Below are positions 3,946-6,243 of a DNA stretch of 6,243 nt, piece after piece; within the stretch, counting starts at the first letter, position 1, and every line of letters begins with the position of its first letter. Below the pieces are notes generated by a model, which saw nothing but the letters and a program-made list of their open reading frames with translations, searched no databases and was not told the origin of the DNA. The DNA is taken from positions 6,009-12,251 of the forward strand of contig DMKW01000199.1 in NCBI GenBank assembly GCA_003454135.1, read 5' to 3'. Position numbers and translations under genes: made by a program. The DNA is from Microbacteriaceae bacterium (GTDB taxonomy: Bacteria > Actinomycetota > Actinomycetes > Actinomycetales > Microbacteriaceae).

Positions 3946-6243
3946 TCAGATGCCTCCCTGGGGATCGGCCGGTCGCATCGGGATGCGCGGACCGGACAAC
4001 AGAACGGTCTCGGGGTCGGTGCGCTCGGCGGGCCACGCCGGGCGCGGCTGGCCGCGCTCCATCACCTGCACGACGGCGGGATCCGGGGTGGTCGGCGCGT
4101 TGACGAACGACCGGAAACGACGCAGGCGCTCCGGATCCTTGAGCGTCGCCGCCCATTCGTCCTCGTAGTTGCCCACGTGTTCGGCCATCGCGAGCTCGAG
4201 CTCGTGGGCGATGCCGAGGCTGTCCTCGCAGACGACGTCCCGCACGTGATCGAGGCCGCCCTCGAGCTCCTCCTGCCAGCGCGCGGTGCGCTGGAGGCGG
4301 TCGGCGGTGCGGATGTAATACATGAGATACCGGTCGATGTACCGGATGAGCGTCTCGTCGTCGAGGTCCTGCGCGAGCAGCTGCGCGTGGGCCGGCTGGT
4401 AGCCGCCGTTGCCGCCGACGTACAGGTTCCAGCCCTGGTCGGTGGCGATGATGCCGATGTCTTTGCTGCGCGCCTCGGCGCACTCGCGCGCGCATCCGGA
4501 GACCCCGAGCTTGAACTTGTGCGGCGAGCGCAGGCCGCGGTAGCGCAGCTCGAGCTGGATCGCCATGGCGACGGCGTCCTGCACCCCGAACCGGCACCAG
4601 GTGGACCCGACGCAGGACTTCACCGTGCGCAGCGACTTACCGTAGGCCTGGCCGGACTCGAATCCGGCGTCGACGAGAATCCTCCAGATGTCGGGAAGCT
4701 GCTCGAGCCGGGCGCCGAAGAGGTCGATTCTCTGGCCGCCGGTGATCTTCGTGTATAGGTTGAAGTCGGCGGCGACCTCCGCGATCACCTTGAGCTTCTG
4801 CGGTGTGATTTCTCCGCCGGGAATGCGCGGAACGACAGAGTACGTGCCGTCCTTCTGCATGTTCGCGAGCGCGCGGTCGTTCGTGTCCTGCAGGCCGCCA
4901 CGGCCGGCGTCGAGGATGTAGGCCGAGTTTTGGCTGGCCAGGATCGACGCGATCACCGGCTTGCAGATGTCGCAGCCGAGGCCGTGGCCGAAGCGGTCCA
5001 TGATCTGTTCGAACGACGACAGCCCGAGGATGCGCACCGACTCGAACAGCTCGCTGCGGCTGAGCTCGATGTGCTCGCAAAGGGCGCGGGAGACCTCGAT
5101 CCCGGCCTTCGTGAGCTCGGTCTCGAGGATCTTCTTGACGAGCGGCACGCAGGATCCGCACTGGGTTCCCGCCCTGGTGCACGCCTTGAGCGGTGCGAGC
5201 TCCGTGCACGCCTCGCCGTGGTCGCCGCGCACGGCCGCGCGCACGGCGCCCACGGACACGTTGTTGCACGAGCACAGCTGCACGTCATCCGGAAGCTCCG
5301 TGTTGGAGGGCGGTTCGACGCCAGCGGCCGACAGGTACGCCCCCGGTTCGGCGGGGAGTTCGCGCCCGAGCAGGGGACGCAGCGAGGTATACGGCGACGC
5401 GTCCCCGACGAAAATTCCGCCGAGCAGGGTCTTCGCATCGTTCGTCACGACGATCTTTTGGTACAGGCCCCGCGCGGGGTCGGCGTAGACCACCTCGAGC
5501 GAGTGCTCGGTGGCGGCGAGCGCGTCGCCGAAGCTCGCAACCTCCACGCCGGAGAGCTTGAGCTTGGTCGCGTCGTCGATGCCGGGGAACACCGCCTCGC
5601 CTCCGTGGATGCGGTCGGCGGCGACCTCGGCCATGGCGTTGGCCGGCGCGACGAGTCCCACGCACACGCCGTCGATGCTCGCGACTTCGCCGATCGCCCA
5701 GATTCCGTCGATCGAGGCCCTGCAGTCCTCGCCGATGGCGATGCCGCCTCGGGGGCCGATGGTGAGCCCGGCGTCGCGCGCGAGTTCGTCGCGCGGGGTG
5801 ATGCCGATCGAGAACACCACGAGGTCGGCGTTGAGGTGCCGCCCATCGGTGAGCGTCACGCCGAGAACGCGGCCGGATTCGGTCGTGAGCACCTCGCTCG
5901 GGCGGTTGCCGAGCGCGAGCGCGATGCCCTGCGCCTGGATGAGGCGACCGAGCGACTGGCCGGCTCCCTCGTCGAGCTGGGCGGACATGAGCCAGCGTCC
6001 GGAGTGCACGATCGTGGCGTTCGCGCCGAGGCGTTGCAGGCCGCCGGCCGCCTCGAGGCCGAGCAGACCGCCCCCCACGACCACGACGTTCGCCGGTCGT
6101 CGCAACGCGACGCGCAGCCGGGCGACCTCGGAGACGAGGAAGTCGACGTCGTCGATGGTGCGGTACACGTAGCCGTGCTCGGCACCGGGGATGGTCGGCA
6201 CCGTCGCCGCCGAGCCGGTCGCGAACACGAGGTCGTCGTAGGG
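3946..6243 (-). CDS. nirB: Assimilatory NAD(P)H-nitrite reductase large subunit NirB (5'-partial)
   Basis: Cytoplasmic enzyme reducing nitrite to ammonium with NAD(P)H, passing electrons through FAD and Fe-S centres to siroheme. The visible 765 residues are numbered here from the first codon at 6243; the true start is outside the window. Roughly 90-100 N-terminal residues, including the first FAD-binding glycine motif, should be missing, given a usual family length near 850. Visible in order: YDDLVFATGS (2-11); the NAD(P)H motif GGGLLGLE (57-64); the FAD motif IDGIWAIGEVA (178-188); a BFD-type [2Fe-2S] domain with C324, C326, C362 and C365; a second BFD-like segment with only C424 and C427, as is normal for NirB; a nitrite/sulfite reductase half-domain containing GGQRIDLFG (502-510); and the siroheme/[4Fe-4S] ligands C544-x5-C550 and C584-x3-C588. 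All cofactor residues in view are intact. It ends in TGA two bases before the methyltransferase gene. No nirD follows. Confidence 0.96.
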   Translation of the reverse strand, partial: PYDDLVFATGSAATVPTIPGAEHGYVYRTIDDVDFLVSEVARLRVALRRPANVVVVGGGLLGLEAAGGLQRLGANATIVHSGRWLMSAQLDEGAGQSLGRLIQAQGIALALGNRPSEVLTTESGRVLGVTLTDGRHLNADLVVFSIGITPRDELARDAGLTIGPRGGIAIGEDCRASIDGIWAIGEVASIDGVCVGLVAPANAMAEVAADRIHGGEAVFPGIDDATKLKLSGVEVASFGDALAATEHSLEVVYADPARGLYQKIVVTNDAKTLLGGIFVGDASPYTSLRPLLGRELPAEPGAYLSAAGVEPPSNTELPDDVQLCSCNNVSVGAVRAAVRGDHGEACTELAPLKACTRAGTQCGSCVPLVKKILETELTKAGIEVSRALCEHIELSRSELFESVRILGLSSFEQIMDRFGHGLGCDICKPVIASILASQNSAYILDAGRGGLQDTNDRALANMQKDGTYSVVPRIPGGEITPQKLKVIAEVAADFNLYTKITGGQRIDLFGARLEQLPDIWRILVDAGFESGQAYGKSLRTVKSCVGSTWCRFGVQDAVAMAIQLELRYRGLRSPHKFKLGVSGCARECAEARSKDIGIIATDQGWNLYVGGNGGYQPAHAQLLAQDLDDETLIRYIDRYLMYYIRTADRLQRTARWQEELEGGLDHVRDVVCEDSLGIAHELELAMAEHVGNYEDEWAATLKDPERLRRFRSFVNAPTTPDPAVVQVMERGQPRPAWPAERTDPETVLLSGPRIPMRPADPQGGI
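3953..3959 (-). promoter_or_regulatory. Shine-Dalgarno site of the SUMT gene
   Basis: AGGGAGG on the minus strand lies nine bases before the ATG at 3943 and within the last codons of nirB. It fixes the start of the methyltransferase and suggests that termination on nirB and initiation on the next gene are coupled. Confidence 0.8.

Noticed and set aside
3086..4168. Plus-strand open frame of 360 codons
   Set aside because: Antisense to SUMT and the end of nirB; low-complexity Arg/Gly/Asp composition and no family motif.
3944..4597. Upstream extension of the SUMT frame into nirB
   Set aside because: The extension is an Arg/Pro-rich shadow of nirB; the strong Shine-Dalgarno at 3953-3959 marks ATG 3943 as the start.

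Overview
This window is high-GC DNA with strongly GC-biased third codon positions. All six genes lie on the minus strand with almost no intergenic space, so the biological order runs from the right edge (6243) to the left edge (1). The GC content, the GTG starts, the fusion of a uroporphyrinogen-III-synthase-like domain to an OmpR-type DNA-binding domain, and the style of the nitrite reductase all point to an actinobacterium. Microbacteriaceae is my best guess, from recalled gene order and protein style, not from a search.

The right part (1678-6243) is a nitrite-assimilation block. It holds nirB, the siroheme/FAD/Fe-S NAD(P)H-nitrite reductase large subunit, whose 5' end is cut by the window edge. 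Two bases after its stop comes a uroporphyrinogen-III C-methyltransferase with a shortened, degraded siroheme-synthase-like Rossmann domain at its N-terminus. Next is an NnaR-like protein, a HemD-like domain followed by a winged helix. The logic is clear: the methyltransferase makes the precursor of the siroheme that NirB needs, and the HemD-winged-helix protein probably regulates nitrate/nitrite genes, possibly while sensing a tetrapyrrole. No nirD (small subunit) is visible.

The left part (42-1605) follows a 72-base gap with a possible weak promoter and a good ribosome binding site. It is a translationally coupled trio: a small cytoplasmic molybdopterin oxidoreductase of the sulfite-oxidase fold (197 aa), a ferredoxin-reductase-type FAD/NAD(P)H oxidoreductase (238 aa), and an 85-aa four-cysteine metal-knuckle protein (DUF6510-like). 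The substrate of this trio is unknown to me. Because it pairs a sulfite-oxidase-type Mo domain with an FNR-type module beside nitrite reductase, it resembles a split version of the eukaryotic nitrate reductase layout. This is the most interesting hypothesis in the window.

I see no tRNA, rRNA, CRISPR array, insertion sequence, prophage or large repeat. Bases 1-41 lie downstream of the last gene and show no convincing terminator.
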